Source: Planctomycetota bacterium
GTDB taxonomy: Bacteria; Planctomycetota; SZUA-567; H5-PLA8; CALKMO01
Length of the DNA: 22,838 nucleotides
Direction: 5' to 3'
Assembly (NCBI GenBank): GCA_026417845.1
Contig: JAOACM010000008.1
Coordinates: forward strand, 1-22,838
This document shows positions 1 through 7,544 of the stretch, in pieces. How positions within the stretch are numbered: the stretch's first letter is position 1; every line of letters begins with the position of its first letter. The notes beneath the pieces were generated by a model. It worked only from the letters and a program-made list of their open reading frames with translations, was not told where the DNA came from and did not search any database. The position numbers were made by a program, and so were the translations under genes.

Positions 1-153
1 GTGCTCGACCGTCGCCCGGAAAAGGAATGCCCCGGTGCCGCGCCACGCTATGGGAAGCAGTATGACGACGAGGGCCACGACCATCAGCAGGGCCGACACC
101 CAGCCGGCGCCGGAGAAGGCCTTGTCGAGAAGCTTGCGGGTCTCGATACGCAT
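1..153 (-). CDS. pstA: Phosphate ABC transporter permease PstA (N-terminal part, cut by window edge)
   Basis: The first 51 codons of a minus-strand gene run off the left edge of the window. They read MRIETRKLLDK followed by a hydrophobic segment (about residues 18-35, rich in A, L, V, I) and then an RGxxAFxFxxTVE stretch, which is the usual N-terminus of PstA, the second membrane subunit of the high-affinity phosphate importer. The start ATG at 151-153 lies 20 bp after the pstC stop, in the conventional order pstS-pstC-pstA. The catalytic EAA loop lies outside the window. The identification rests mainly on gene order plus this short sequence. Confidence 0.8.
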   Translation of the reverse strand, partial: MRIETRKLLDKAFSGAGWVSALLMVVALVVILLPIAWRGTGAFLFRATVEH

Positions 154-173
154 CCGCCTGCCTGCTCCTTCCT

Positions 174-1385
174 CTACTCGCCGGCCATTTTCCGCCTGGC
201 CCTGCGGGCTATCCACTCGCTGGCCGCGTTGCACGCCAGCGATATGGCCAGCAGACTGGCTGCCATGGCGAACAGGACATGATAGCGCGCCGAGCCGGTA
301 ACATGATCGGCCTCGCCCATGTCTCCGGCTATCGTGGCGGTAAGCGTCCGGACCGGCTCAAGGTAGTTGTAAAAGGGAGAAGGTATTTTGGCCGAGTTTC
401 CGGAAGCCATCCATACGACCATCGTCTCGCCGATGGCGCGCATGAAGCCCATAAGTACGGCCGCCAGGATGCCGGATGCGGCGGCGGGCATCACCACGCG
501 GATAATCGTCTCGGCCCTGGTGGCGCCGAGCGCATAACTCGCCTCCCGCAACTCGCGCCCGACCGCCTGAAGCGCGTCCTCGGAAACGCTTATGACCGTC
601 GGCAGGGCCATTATGCCGAGGATGATGGAGACGTTCAGGGCGTTGGTGCCGCTCGATATCTCTATCTTCGCAAGGGAGCCGGAAAGCCACCACGCCGCGC
701 CGACCCCGGCCGCCGCGAAGGCGGCGGTAAGAGCGTACCGTCCGAAGCGCGGATTCCCGGGAAGCAGCCGCGGCGCCGCCATGCCCCCGGCTGCCAGCGA
801 CGCAAGGATTGCGAGCGGCACCAGGAGGAGCAGCGTTGCCGCGGCGAGTACCTTGCCGCCCTGCTCCTGAAGCAGCGGAGCGAAGACCACGAGCGCAAAG
901 AATCCGTAGGCCACTGATGGAATCGCCGCCAGTATCTCGATCGCGGGCTTTATGGCCTGACGTACCTTAAACGGCAATATGTCGCTCAGACAGACGGCTG
1001 CTGCGACCCCCACCGGAACGGCGAACAGTGCGGCGCCGAGGGAGACCATGGCGCTCCCGAAGAATATGGCCAGCGCCCCGAATTCCGGAGGCTCCCTGGA
1101 GGGGTACCATCGGGTGCTCAGTAAGAACTCGGAGACCCCGCACTGCAGGAAGAACGGTATGGCCTCCTTGACGACATAGAAGAAGATGAACATTACGGCG
1201 CTGGCGGACGCCGCTGTTACGAGGAAAAGGATTGACCTGCCGGCCCAGGAAAACAGCCGCCGGCGGAAAGCGGCATGTCTGCCCAGCAGAAGGCCGCGAC
1301 GGGCGCGAATATCCTTCCCCGCGCCCGTCGCGGTTGTCCTACCGGCCTTCCCGCCTGTTCGCGGTTCGACCTGTTCGACAGTCAT
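174..1385 (-). CDS. pstC: Phosphate ABC transporter permease PstC
   Basis: This 403-residue inner-membrane protein forms, with PstA, the phosphate channel driven by the PstB ATPase. A basic N-terminal tail of about 45 residues precedes the first membrane segment (about 48-72). The permease EAA loop is visible at residues 280-299 (REASYALGATRAETI), followed by GETMVVWMASGN, typical of PstC. The protein is about 80-100 residues longer than common PstC. Part of the excess is the N-terminal tail. The rest lies between LAILASLAAGG and NALNVSIILGIMALPT, where an extra hydrophobic segment (ALTAAFAAAGVGAAWWL) sits in what is normally a short loop. The ATG at 1385 is 18 bp after the pstS stop and has a modest GGAAAG ribosome site. 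It is probably co-transcribed with pstS and induced by low phosphate, as in other bacteria. Confidence 0.93.
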   Translation of the reverse strand: MTVEQVEPRTGGKAGRTTATGAGKDIRARRGLLLGRHAAFRRRLFSWAGRSILFLVTAASASAVMFIFFYVVKEAIPFFLQCGVSEFLLSTRWYPSREPPEFGALAIFFGSAMVSLGAALFAVPVGVAAAVCLSDILPFKVRQAIKPAIEILAAIPSVAYGFFALVVFAPLLQEQGGKVLAAATLLLLVPLAILASLAAGGMAAPRLLPGNPRFGRYALTAAFAAAGVGAAWWLSGSLAKIEISSGTNALNVSIILGIMALPTVISVSEDALQAVGRELREASYALGATRAETIIRVVMPAAASGILAAVLMGFMRAIGETMVVWMASGNSAKIPSPFYNYLEPVRTLTATIAGDMGEADHVTGSARYHVLFAMAASLLAISLACNAASEWIARRARRKMAGE

Positions 1386-1403
1386 AGTCGGAACTTTCCA
1401 GGT

Positions 1404-2261
1404 TCACTTATAATCCGTAACCGGTATGAACCCGATGGCCTCGACCATCTCCTGCCCTTTCTTCGTCATGTGGAGAGTCACGAAGGAATGCACGTGCGAT
1501 CCGGGCTTGGGATATCCGTTAGTGAACATGAACAGCGGCCGAGCGACCGGATACCTGCCGGATCTCACCGTATCCTTGCTGGGTTCTACTCCGTCTATTT
1601 TCAATGCCTTTATGGTCTCGTCCACGAATCCCAGCCCGACATAGCCGATGGCGCCCGGCGTGGTCTGTACACGCTGTCTGACGGCACCGTTCGATCCCAC
1701 GTACTCGACCCCCTCGGCCATCTTCTGCTTCTTCATCACAAGATCTTCGAAGGCCTCGTATGTCCCGCTGTTCGTGTCGCGGCTTACCACCACGATCTTC
1801 GCATCGGGCCCGCCGACTTCCTTCCAGTTGGTTATCTTGCCCATGTAGATGTCGGCCACCTGCGCCCTGGTAAGCTCCTTGACCGGATTGGACGGATGGA
1901 CGACCACGGCCAGGCCATCCAGCGCGACCACGTGGGCCACCGGGAACACGTCCCTTTCGGTCGCCGCCTTGAACTCCTCCTTCTTCATGAATCGCGACAT
2001 GTTGGCGACATCGCACGTCCCGTTGATCAGGCTCTTCGCGCCGTTGCCCGATCCGGATTCGGCAACGGTCACCTTCACGCCGGGGTTCTGCTGCATGAAG
2101 TGCTCCGCGAAAGCCTTGGCTATCGGCCCGACAGTCGTCGAACCGTCAACGACTATCTTCTTATCCTCGGCCGCCGATGTTCTGGACAGAACCGCGGCAA
2201 CCAGAACAGCTCCCGCCAGAGATGTCCACCCGATCCGCACCGCAATCCGTTCGCGCTCCAT
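1404..2261 (-). CDS. pstS: Phosphate-binding periplasmic protein PstS
   Basis: This 285-residue secreted protein binds phosphate and delivers it to PstC/PstA. It has an N-terminal signal peptide (basic MERERIAVR, hydrophobic core, probable cleavage after SRTSAA). The mature protein shows phosphate-binding motifs of the PBP-like family: DGSTTVGPIAKAF near the start, SGSGNGAKSLINGTCDVANMSR, and later SRDTNSGTYEAFED. I chose the ATG at 2261 because AGGAGG lies about 7 bases upstream. A TTG 18 bases further out would place that ribosome site inside the coding sequence. It is first in the minus-strand operon pstS-pstC-pstA. It ends with YLL-free VTDYK, without a lipobox, so it is probably a free periplasmic protein or loosely anchored. 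Confidence 0.93.
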   Translation of the reverse strand: MERERIAVRIGWTSLAGAVLVAAVLSRTSAAEDKKIVVDGSTTVGPIAKAFAEHFMQQNPGVKVTVAESGSGNGAKSLINGTCDVANMSRFMKKEEFKAATERDVFPVAHVVALDGLAVVVHPSNPVKELTRAQVADIYMGKITNWKEVGGPDAKIVVVSRDTNSGTYEAFEDLVMKKQKMAEGVEYVGSNGAVRQRVQTTPGAIGYVGLGFVDETIKALKIDGVEPSKDTVRSGRYPVARPLFMFTNGYPKPGSHVHSFVTLHMTKKGQEMVEAIGFIPVTDYK

Positions 2262-2324
2262 GTCCGTCCTCCTCTTCAAACGCGCCGGGGAGGCCCCGCG
2301 CCTCTCCCAATCTTTCGTCTGAAT

Positions 2325-2370
2325 TAAGGCTGAGGAGATTTAGGCTTTCGTTAAGTCCCTGCTATAATGG
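2325..2370. promoter_or_regulatory. AT-rich upstream region of pstS with possible Pho-box-like half sites
   Basis: This is one of the few AT-rich stretches in the window and lies 65-110 bp upstream of the pstS start. Read on the minus strand it holds two similar heptamers 11 bp apart, CTTAACG (2349-2355) and CCTAAAT (2338-2344). This is the spacing of Pho-box direct repeats, but the match to known consensus sequences is weak. On the plus strand TATAAT is present at 2363-2368, without a good -35 box (TTAGGC at 2340-2345, 17 bp away). The direction of promoter activity cannot be decided from sequence; phosphate-responsive control of pstS is an inference from the family. Confidence 0.3.
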
Positions 2371-2493
2371 AGTGAGATATCCGTCGGATCGGCACCTGGT
2401 TTTACCGCCCTTGAAGCCGCTTGCACATGCGCCGCGTATCCGGGAAGACCCGGTTGAGACCGGACAGGCCGCGCGCCGGGCCGCCCCGCCTGG

Positions 2494-2720
2494 AGCCGGT
2501 TGCGCTGCTGGTCCAATGAGGCGGCTGTCAGAGAGGACGCGACGAAGCGGGCGCGGAGATGTACGCGCAGGCCTGCCTCCGCCGCTCTCTGAAAAACGCC
2601 CGGGGTAAAAATTGCGAAAAGCGCTATCCGGCGGGAGCGTGTTCACTCTGGATGGCTGGGGCAAGCCCTCCGGCCGCCCGCGCAAATCTCTCTCCCGTGC
2701 GGAGACATCGCAACCGGTTC
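2494..2720 (+). repeat. F1 repeat copy A (227 bp, MITE-like)
   Basis: This non-coding element is bounded by inverted ends, CCGGTTGCG at 2496-2504 and CGCAACCGG at 2709-2717. Its interior (for example GAGAGGACGCGACGAAGCGG, CTCTCTGAAAAACGCC, GGCGGGAGCGTGTTC) recurs nearly unchanged at 9401-9626 and in reverse orientation at 15769-16230. No target duplication is seen at this copy. It fills most of the gap between pstS and cas10. Whether it carries a promoter or terminator cannot be told. Open frames across it are also found at other copies and simply follow the repeat. Confidence 0.85.
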
Positions 2721-2931
2721 AACCGGACCGTTCGGAGCTTGACGCGGCGGAGTTCCGCGGCACAAGTGTATATCCTCCGGCATCGCAGGCCGGGCGGGCT
2801 GGCGCGGCCCGGGTCGCGGCCGCGCGGGTTTCATCGGGCGCATCTGCCTCCTGCCGGCGACCGGACGCCTGCATCCGTTCCATCTATCGCCGGAAGAACG
2901 GGACGCGGAGGGGTCGGGACGGGGATACAGC
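2721..2931. other. Leader of cas10, no recognised gene
   Basis: This is GC-rich DNA between the F1 repeat and the cas10 start. I see no convincing promoter, no CRISPR repeat and no coding sequence with family features. A G-rich stretch (GGAGGGG then GGGG) precedes the cas10 ATG and is the only candidate ribosome site. Confidence 0.4.
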
Positions 2932-5382
2932 ATGGCATCGGTTTTCGAGCTGGCCCTGGCCGGCCTGCTGCACGATATCGGTAAGTTCATGTGCCGGGCG
3001 CACGCGAACGAGTCGGCTCTGGGCGCCGACGCCAGGCGGATGGAGGATATCTACTGCCCCGGCGTGGAGACCGGCGGCGAGCCGACCCACAGGCATGTCC
3101 TGTGGTCGGCTTTCTTCGTCGAATCCCGCGCGGGCGACATGCCGAAGGGGATTTCAAAGGATGTCGTCCTGAACCTGGTCGCCGGCCATCACCGCCCCGG
3201 CACGCTCGACCAGGTGCTCCTGAAAAAGGCCGACGAGCTGGCCTGGGGCGGCAGTCAGCCGCCGGACGGAAGCGAGGAGAAACGGGACGCGAATCCGTTC
3301 GGCCAGGCGCGGCTGCGACCGGTCTTCGAGTATCTGAATGCCGGCCCCGGGCCCGCCAGATCCGGCCACGTCTTCGATTATGTCCCGCTGATCGCGGCCG
3401 ACGACCGCGTCCTGCCCAGGCCGCCCTCCCGTTCTGCCGGCGGATGTCCGGAGGATCCTACCGCCCGCGTCCGGGCGCTCTGGGACGGATTCGCGGATGC
3501 AGCCCGGCGCCTGCCCCGCGATGATGCCGGCCTTTTCCTGGCCGGGATGCAGGAACTGCTGGCGAGGTACTGCTGGTGCCTGCCCGCCGCCCCCGCGAGT
3601 GCTCCCGACATATCCCTTTATGAACACTCCCGGGCGGTCGCGGCGATCGCGGCGGCGCTGGGGAGATATCACGGAGAGACGTTCCCCGAGTCTTCGCTGA
3701 ACCGCGGCGCCGAGGAGAAATTTCTGCTCGTCTCGGGTCTGACGGAAGGGGCTGAGGAATTCGTGGCGGCCGCGGGGGAGACCGGCGCATTTCTCGCGCC
3801 GGTCCGTGCGCGCGCCCTGTCCGTGGCGCTGATCCACGGGATGGCGGCGCTGAAGGTGCTGCTGGCGCTCGGCATGCCCCCGTGCAACCTGCTTTATTCG
3901 GACGGCGAGCGGTTCCTGATACTGGCTCCGCGTTTTCCCGAAGCCGAGGACGTGCTGGCCAATCAGAAGATTTCCCTGGACCGGTGGTCGTATGGCGAGT
4001 CGGAAGGGCGGCTCCGCATCGAGCTCGGCTGGACGCGCGCCCGGCAGGACGAGCTGTCGGATTTCGGCGCGCTGATCGAAAGGTGCCGGCAGGCCGGGCG
4101 CGAGGCCCGGCGCCGCCCGCTGGCCGGGGCGCTGATATCCGACGGCGCCTGGATTCCGCCCCGGTTCGTGACGGGGGAGGCCTCGGCGCCATTGGAGATG
4201 TGCGGCAGGTGCGGGATACTTCCGGCCGCACCCGATGCCGCCGGCCCCCCCGGCGGACCCGGGGATCGTCTGTGCCATGCCTGCCGCCGGGACGATATCG
4301 TCCGGTTGAAGGCGGCGGACCGCGCGGCGGCGGATATCCGGGCCGGGACGGCCGGGGCGGATATCGCGGCGTTCGGATGGGGGGTGGCGTTTCCGGGTCG
4401 CGGCGCCGGAGAGACGGCTCCCGCCGGCGGCGGCATTTCCTTCTGTTACGATCCGCCGGATGGCGGAGCGCCGCCGGGTGCCATCTGGGCATCCGGATCG
4501 CCACTGTGGCGGGTCGGCCCGGAGATTACGCTCCGCGAGATGGCCGAAGGCTCCGAGGGCAGGGCGGCGGTGGGATATCTGGCGGTGGATGCCGACGGCC
4601 TCTTCAGGTTCGCGCGCGACGGCGCCCGGGACCAGACCGGCCTTCGCGGTCCGATCGTTCCGAGAGTCCTTGCCGCGGCCGGCGCGGTCAACTTCTATAT
4701 GCGCGCGCGTCTGTGCCGGCTGCTCAGGCTCCGGCAGCCCCGCGGGTGCGCGATCGCAGTCTCCGGCGACGGGGCCATCGTGGCCGGTCCATGGGACAAG
4801 GTGCTGGAGTTCGCGGCCGGACTGGGCCGGGATTTCGCGGCTTACGTGTGCGACAATCCCGGCGTTTCGCTTTCGGTCGGATTTGCCGCGGCGCGGCCGG
4901 ATGAGCCGCCGGCCGATGGCATCCGCGCGGCGCGCGGCGCCCTGGCGATGGCCAGGTCGGAACCGGCGGTCTCCGGACCCGGCCCCGGCGGGCGCATCGC
5001 CATCTTCGGAGCGGTCCTGCCGCTGGAGGACGTGCCCCGGATCCTGCAGCGCGCCCGCGCACTCGCCGGATGGCTGGGGCGCGGGGAGTCGTCGCGGCGC
5101 GTCCTGCGGGCGGTTCTGGAGGCCGGACGCATGCACCGCGAGTATCGGAGCCGCGGCGGGCTTTCGGGGTTGCGTTGCGCGCCTCTTTTGAGTAATCAGG
5201 TCGAAAGGCATCTGAGGTCGGGAAGGAATCCGGCGGCGCGCGAGGCAGGCGAGTATCTTTCCCGCTTGGCGAGGGACGGGGATCATCCGGATTGGAGATA
5301 CCTCGACGTCGCGGCAGCGTGCGCGCTGGCCGCCTGCGCGCACGCCGCGGGGACGGGACCGGGCAAGGAGATGGAGGAATGA
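2932..5382 (+). CDS. cas10: Type III-A CRISPR Cas10/Csm1 with altered cyclase motif
   Basis: This 816-residue protein is the large subunit of a Csm effector complex. Order of domains: HD nuclease with LLHDIGKF (H14, D15), HRHVLWSAF (H53, H55) and AGHHRP (H86, H87); first palm with ERFLILAP; a zinc-binding motif C424-x2-C427 and C448-x2-C451; second palm; and a helical C-terminal domain with LSNQVERHLRSG. In the second palm the usual DVDN is D553-A-D555-G. The GGDD cyclase motif is S611-G-D613-G614, followed by the normal V-A-G-P-W-D-K context. The HD site therefore looks intact, while the site that makes cyclic oligoadenylate has lost one of its two aspartates and its first glycine. The length is typical for Csm1. 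The stop overlaps the csm2 start (ATGA), so the two genes are translationally coupled. No other csm genes follow. Loss of signalling activity is inferred, not shown. Confidence 0.93.
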   Translation: MASVFELALAGLLHDIGKFMCRAHANESALGADARRMEDIYCPGVETGGEPTHRHVLWSAFFVESRAGDMPKGISKDVVLNLVAGHHRPGTLDQVLLKKADELAWGGSQPPDGSEEKRDANPFGQARLRPVFEYLNAGPGPARSGHVFDYVPLIAADDRVLPRPPSRSAGGCPEDPTARVRALWDGFADAARRLPRDDAGLFLAGMQELLARYCWCLPAAPASAPDISLYEHSRAVAAIAAALGRYHGETFPESSLNRGAEEKFLLVSGLTEGAEEFVAAAGETGAFLAPVRARALSVALIHGMAALKVLLALGMPPCNLLYSDGERFLILAPRFPEAEDVLANQKISLDRWSYGESEGRLRIELGWTRARQDELSDFGALIERCRQAGREARRRPLAGALISDGAWIPPRFVTGEASAPLEMCGRCGILPAAPDAAGPPGGPGDRLCHACRRDDIVRLKAADRAAADIRAGTAGADIAAFGWGVAFPGRGAGETAPAGGGISFCYDPPDGGAPPGAIWASGSPLWRVGPEITLREMAEGSEGRAAVGYLAVDADGLFRFARDGARDQTGLRGPIVPRVLAAAGAVNFYMRARLCRLLRLRQPRGCAIAVSGDGAIVAGPWDKVLEFAAGLGRDFAAYVCDNPGVSLSVGFAAARPDEPPADGIRAARGALAMARSEPAVSGPGPGGRIAIFGAVLPLEDVPRILQRARALAGWLGRGESSRRVLRAVLEAGRMHREYRSRGGLSGLRCAPLLSNQVERHLRSGRNPAAREAGEYLSRLARDGDHPDWRYLDVAAACALAACAHAAGTGPGKEMEE

Positions 5383-5951
5383 GCAACAACCTGGGCGACG
5401 CCCTCCGGAAGGCCGGCATAGATGTGCCGAAGCCGGAGCCGAGGGACAGGAGGGGCGAGGCCGCCGGCGGCGCTCCGCGCGGGCAGGACGAGCGCCCCAG
5501 GAAAGACAGGACCACTGAGGGTCGGCTGCCGCGGGCGGGCGCGCCCCGCCAGGAACCGGCCATTCCGGCCGAGTGCGTTTTCCAGTCCTATTACGGCGAG
5601 GGCGGGACGCTGCGGCGCGAGATATTCATAGAGGCGGCCGAGCGCGTGGCGAGGCTGTTCAACAGTCGCGAGGGAAACGTGCGGCCGTTCGCGCTGCGCC
5701 TGTTCCTTAATCGCGTCAGGGCCATTGATCGCGACCTGCGGACAAAGGCATGCACCATGGACCAGGTCCGCGAAAGGATGTACGCCGTAAGACGCGACGC
5801 GGCCTATCAGGTCGGCCGCAGGACTCTGGGCCCGGTTTTCGTCGAGTTCCTGACCAGGAATCTCGAGCCGGCCCTGAAGGATGAAAGAGAGTTTCACGGC
5901 TTCGTGGAGTACTTCACCAGCGTGGCGGCGTACTGCCGGCAGAAGGAATGA
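5379..5951 (+). CDS. csm2: Type III-A CRISPR small subunit Csm2
   Basis: This 190-residue protein resembles Csm2, the small helical subunit that lines the target RNA in the Csm complex. The family pattern is in the last ~125 residues: RREIFIEAAERVARLF, then LRLFLNRVRAID, then AAYQVGRR, VFVEFLTRNLEPAL, and a C-terminal FHGFVEYFTSVAAYCRQKE that matches the usual F..F...F.A.VAY ending. The first ~62 residues are a charged Pro/Gly/Arg-rich tail of low complexity that most Csm2 proteins (about 120-145 residues) lack. The ATG overlaps the cas10 stop by 4 bp, and GGAGG inside the end of cas10 supplies the ribosome site. In standard operons csm3 comes next; here the operon ends. Confidence 0.87.
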   Translation: MSNNLGDALRKAGIDVPKPEPRDRRGEAAGGAPRGQDERPRKDRTTEGRLPRAGAPRQEPAIPAECVFQSYYGEGGTLRREIFIEAAERVARLFNSREGNVRPFALRLFLNRVRAIDRDLRTKACTMDQVRERMYAVRRDAAYQVGRRTLGPVFVEFLTRNLEPALKDEREFHGFVEYFTSVAAYCRQKE

Positions 5952-5997
5952 CCGGCCGGGACCGTCCTGTCCGGAGCGGCCGCGGGAGAGGCGACAT

Positions 5998-6060
5998 AAG
6001 TCCGCACCATGCCGGACTTCGCGGAGGCGCCTCCGGCGGACATTTCCGCCCCGGGGGGCG
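5998..6060. other. Hairpin-rich gap between csm2 and the kinase gene
   Basis: In this short gap AAGTCCG (5998-6004) pairs with CGGACTT (6013-6019) across an 8-nt loop. It is followed by the 14-bp palindrome CGGAGGCGCCTCCG (6022-6035) and by a C-run facing a G-run (CCGCCCC/GGGGCGG). No T-tract follows, so a classical intrinsic terminator is not supported. The structures may still separate the csm pair from the kinase gene or modulate kinase translation. Confidence 0.35.
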
Positions 6061-6078
6061 GGGATTCCCGATGCCGGG

Positions 6079-7317
6079 ATGAACGATGACATGACGCTTC
6101 CGGATCCGTTGGCGGGCAAGGTCGTTGGCGGCTGCAGGGTGGTTTCCCTGCTTGGCGCGGGCGCGATGGGCAGGGTTTACCGCGCCGTCCAGGAATCGCT
6201 CGAACGCGAGGTGGCGCTGAAAATACTGCCGAAGGAGCTGGCATCCGACGTCGAGTTCATAACGCGGTTTCTGCGAGAGGCGAAGGCGATAGCGCAGGTC
6301 AGCAACCCGAACATAGTGCAGGTATTCGACGCCGGCCTCGATGAGGAATCCAGATCCTACTACATAATGATGGAACTCGTCCGGGGCAGGAGCCTGGACA
6401 GGCACATCGAGGAAGGCCGGCAGTTTTCATTCGAGGAAATATACTCTATCATGGGGCAGTGCGCGCTCGGCCTGGCCGCCGCCCATCGGGCGGGGATAAT
6501 CCACCGCGACATCAAGCCGGCGAATCTGATGGTGGGCGAGGACCTGGTCGTCAAGATAGCCGACTTCGGCCTCGCCAAGAGCGCCCGCCGCAAGGTTTCC
6601 GATCCCACCGCCGGCGGCGGGAAGATAACGGCGGAGGCGCTGCAGAAGCTCCGCGCGGAACTGACCGACGCGGGCGCGATCGTAGGGACTCCGGCCTATA
6701 TGAGCCCCGAGCAATGCCTTGGGCATCCGGTGGACGCCAGGAGCGATCTCTACAGCCTCGGCGCCACCTTCTACTACCTGATAGGAGGCCGGCCGCCGTT
6801 CAGCGATCCGGACCCTCTGCGCGTGATCTACCAGCACCTCAATGACGCCCCCACCCCCCTGGACTACTGGAGGAGCGGCGTTCCGGCAGGCATGAAAGAG
6901 ATAGTGAAGACGCTCCTGGCCAAGCATCCGGCGCTCAGGTACCGTTCGTGCGAAGACCTGTACGAGGATGTGCAGCTCGCGGCCTCCGGCAAGACGATAC
7001 TCGGCATAAAAAGGTACTCCGCACAGGGGGGCGTGAAGAAGCCGAAAAGCATGCCACGTCTGCCGGCGGCGAAAAGCGATCCGAAGCTTGCGGCGGCGCG
7101 AGTGGAGACAAATCACGGAGCGCCGGCGGAGGTGCGCCGGGAGATAAGCAAGGCGATCCTGGTGGCGATCATAATAGTCGTCGTGCTGATGATCCTGTCC
7201 TGCGCCGGCGTGACTTTGTATCTCGTCACGAAGGTTGGCGGCGGGGCGACGGGCGACGCCGGCCGGATGGGCAGGGAAAAGTTCCCGGCCCCGACCGTCC
7301 GGGACCAAGGAGGCTGA
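6079..7317 (+). CDS. Membrane-anchored Hanks-type Ser/Thr protein kinase
   Basis: This 412-residue protein has an N-terminal cytoplasmic kinase domain and a single C-terminal membrane segment (about 357-382) ending in a short Gly-rich outer tail. All catalytic landmarks are present: glycine loop G26AGAMGRVYRA, K48 in VALKIL, E67, HRDIKPAN (142-149), DFG (162-164), GTPAYMSPEQ (203-212) and a DARSDLYSLG segment. It should phosphorylate Ser/Thr of unknown targets. The activation segment is long: 47 residues from DFG to SPE, with a Gly- and charge-rich insert (about 170-199). The tail has no PASTA or other sensor domain. The ATG at 6079 has only a weak G-rich ribosome site; further frame upstream lacks kinase similarity. 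It follows csm2 by 127 bp, and a phosphoesterase and a PEGA protein follow it. Any functional tie to csm is speculative. Confidence 0.92.
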   Translation: MNDDMTLPDPLAGKVVGGCRVVSLLGAGAMGRVYRAVQESLEREVALKILPKELASDVEFITRFLREAKAIAQVSNPNIVQVFDAGLDEESRSYYIMMELVRGRSLDRHIEEGRQFSFEEIYSIMGQCALGLAAAHRAGIIHRDIKPANLMVGEDLVVKIADFGLAKSARRKVSDPTAGGGKITAEALQKLRAELTDAGAIVGTPAYMSPEQCLGHPVDARSDLYSLGATFYYLIGGRPPFSDPDPLRVIYQHLNDAPTPLDYWRSGVPAGMKEIVKTLLAKHPALRYRSCEDLYEDVQLAASGKTILGIKRYSAQGGVKKPKSMPRLPAAKSDPKLAAARVETNHGAPAEVRREISKAILVAIIIVVVLMILSCAGVTLYLVTKVGGGATGDAGRMGREKFPAPTVRDQGG

Positions 7318-7474
7318 AGGGCGGCGGGCGGACGGCGGGATCGTTCCCCGGCGACCGGGAGCCGCAGGGTATCGGAAACGCCCGGCCGGGAGGCAGGGGG
7401 GAAAAGAGCCGGCGGACGCGCCATCGCCGATATGCCGGCAGCTCCGTCCGGTGGGACAGGATGTCGCGGATGGC

Positions 7475-7544
7475 GGGAAGGGCCGGGAACGGCGGGAGGG
7501 CCAGGGGCGACGGAGAGGGCCAGGGGCGGCGGGGAGGGCCAGGA
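7475..7544 (+). repeat. G-rich tract and 18-19-bp tandem repeat at a ribosome binding site
   Basis: GGGAAGGGCCGGG is followed within 13 bases by two more G-triplets (7475-7500), a good G-quadruplex pattern on the coding strand. It runs into three tandem copies of a unit close to GAGGGCCAGGGGCGRCGG. The last copy is cut short and supplies the GGAGGG ribosome site of the phosphoesterase gene at 7545. The rest of the kinase-phosphoesterase gap (7318-7474) shows nothing I recognise. Confidence 0.6.

Noticed and set aside
2559..2740. Possible small protein containing QACLRRSLKNARGKN, seen at 2559, 9466 and reversed near 15900
   Set aside because: The similarity follows the F1 DNA repeat. The frame continues into unrelated sequence at each copy and has no ribosome site, so it is not a conserved gene.
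3154..5343. A 729-residue open frame antisense to cas10, and similar long antisense frames at 13332-15863 and 17184-19040
   Set aside because: They mirror real genes in GC-rich DNA, have no ribosome sites or domain features, and their sequence is Arg/Pro/Gly-rich throughout.
5998..6019. Intrinsic terminator after csm2
   Set aside because: The hairpin is present but no T-tract follows, so termination is not supported.
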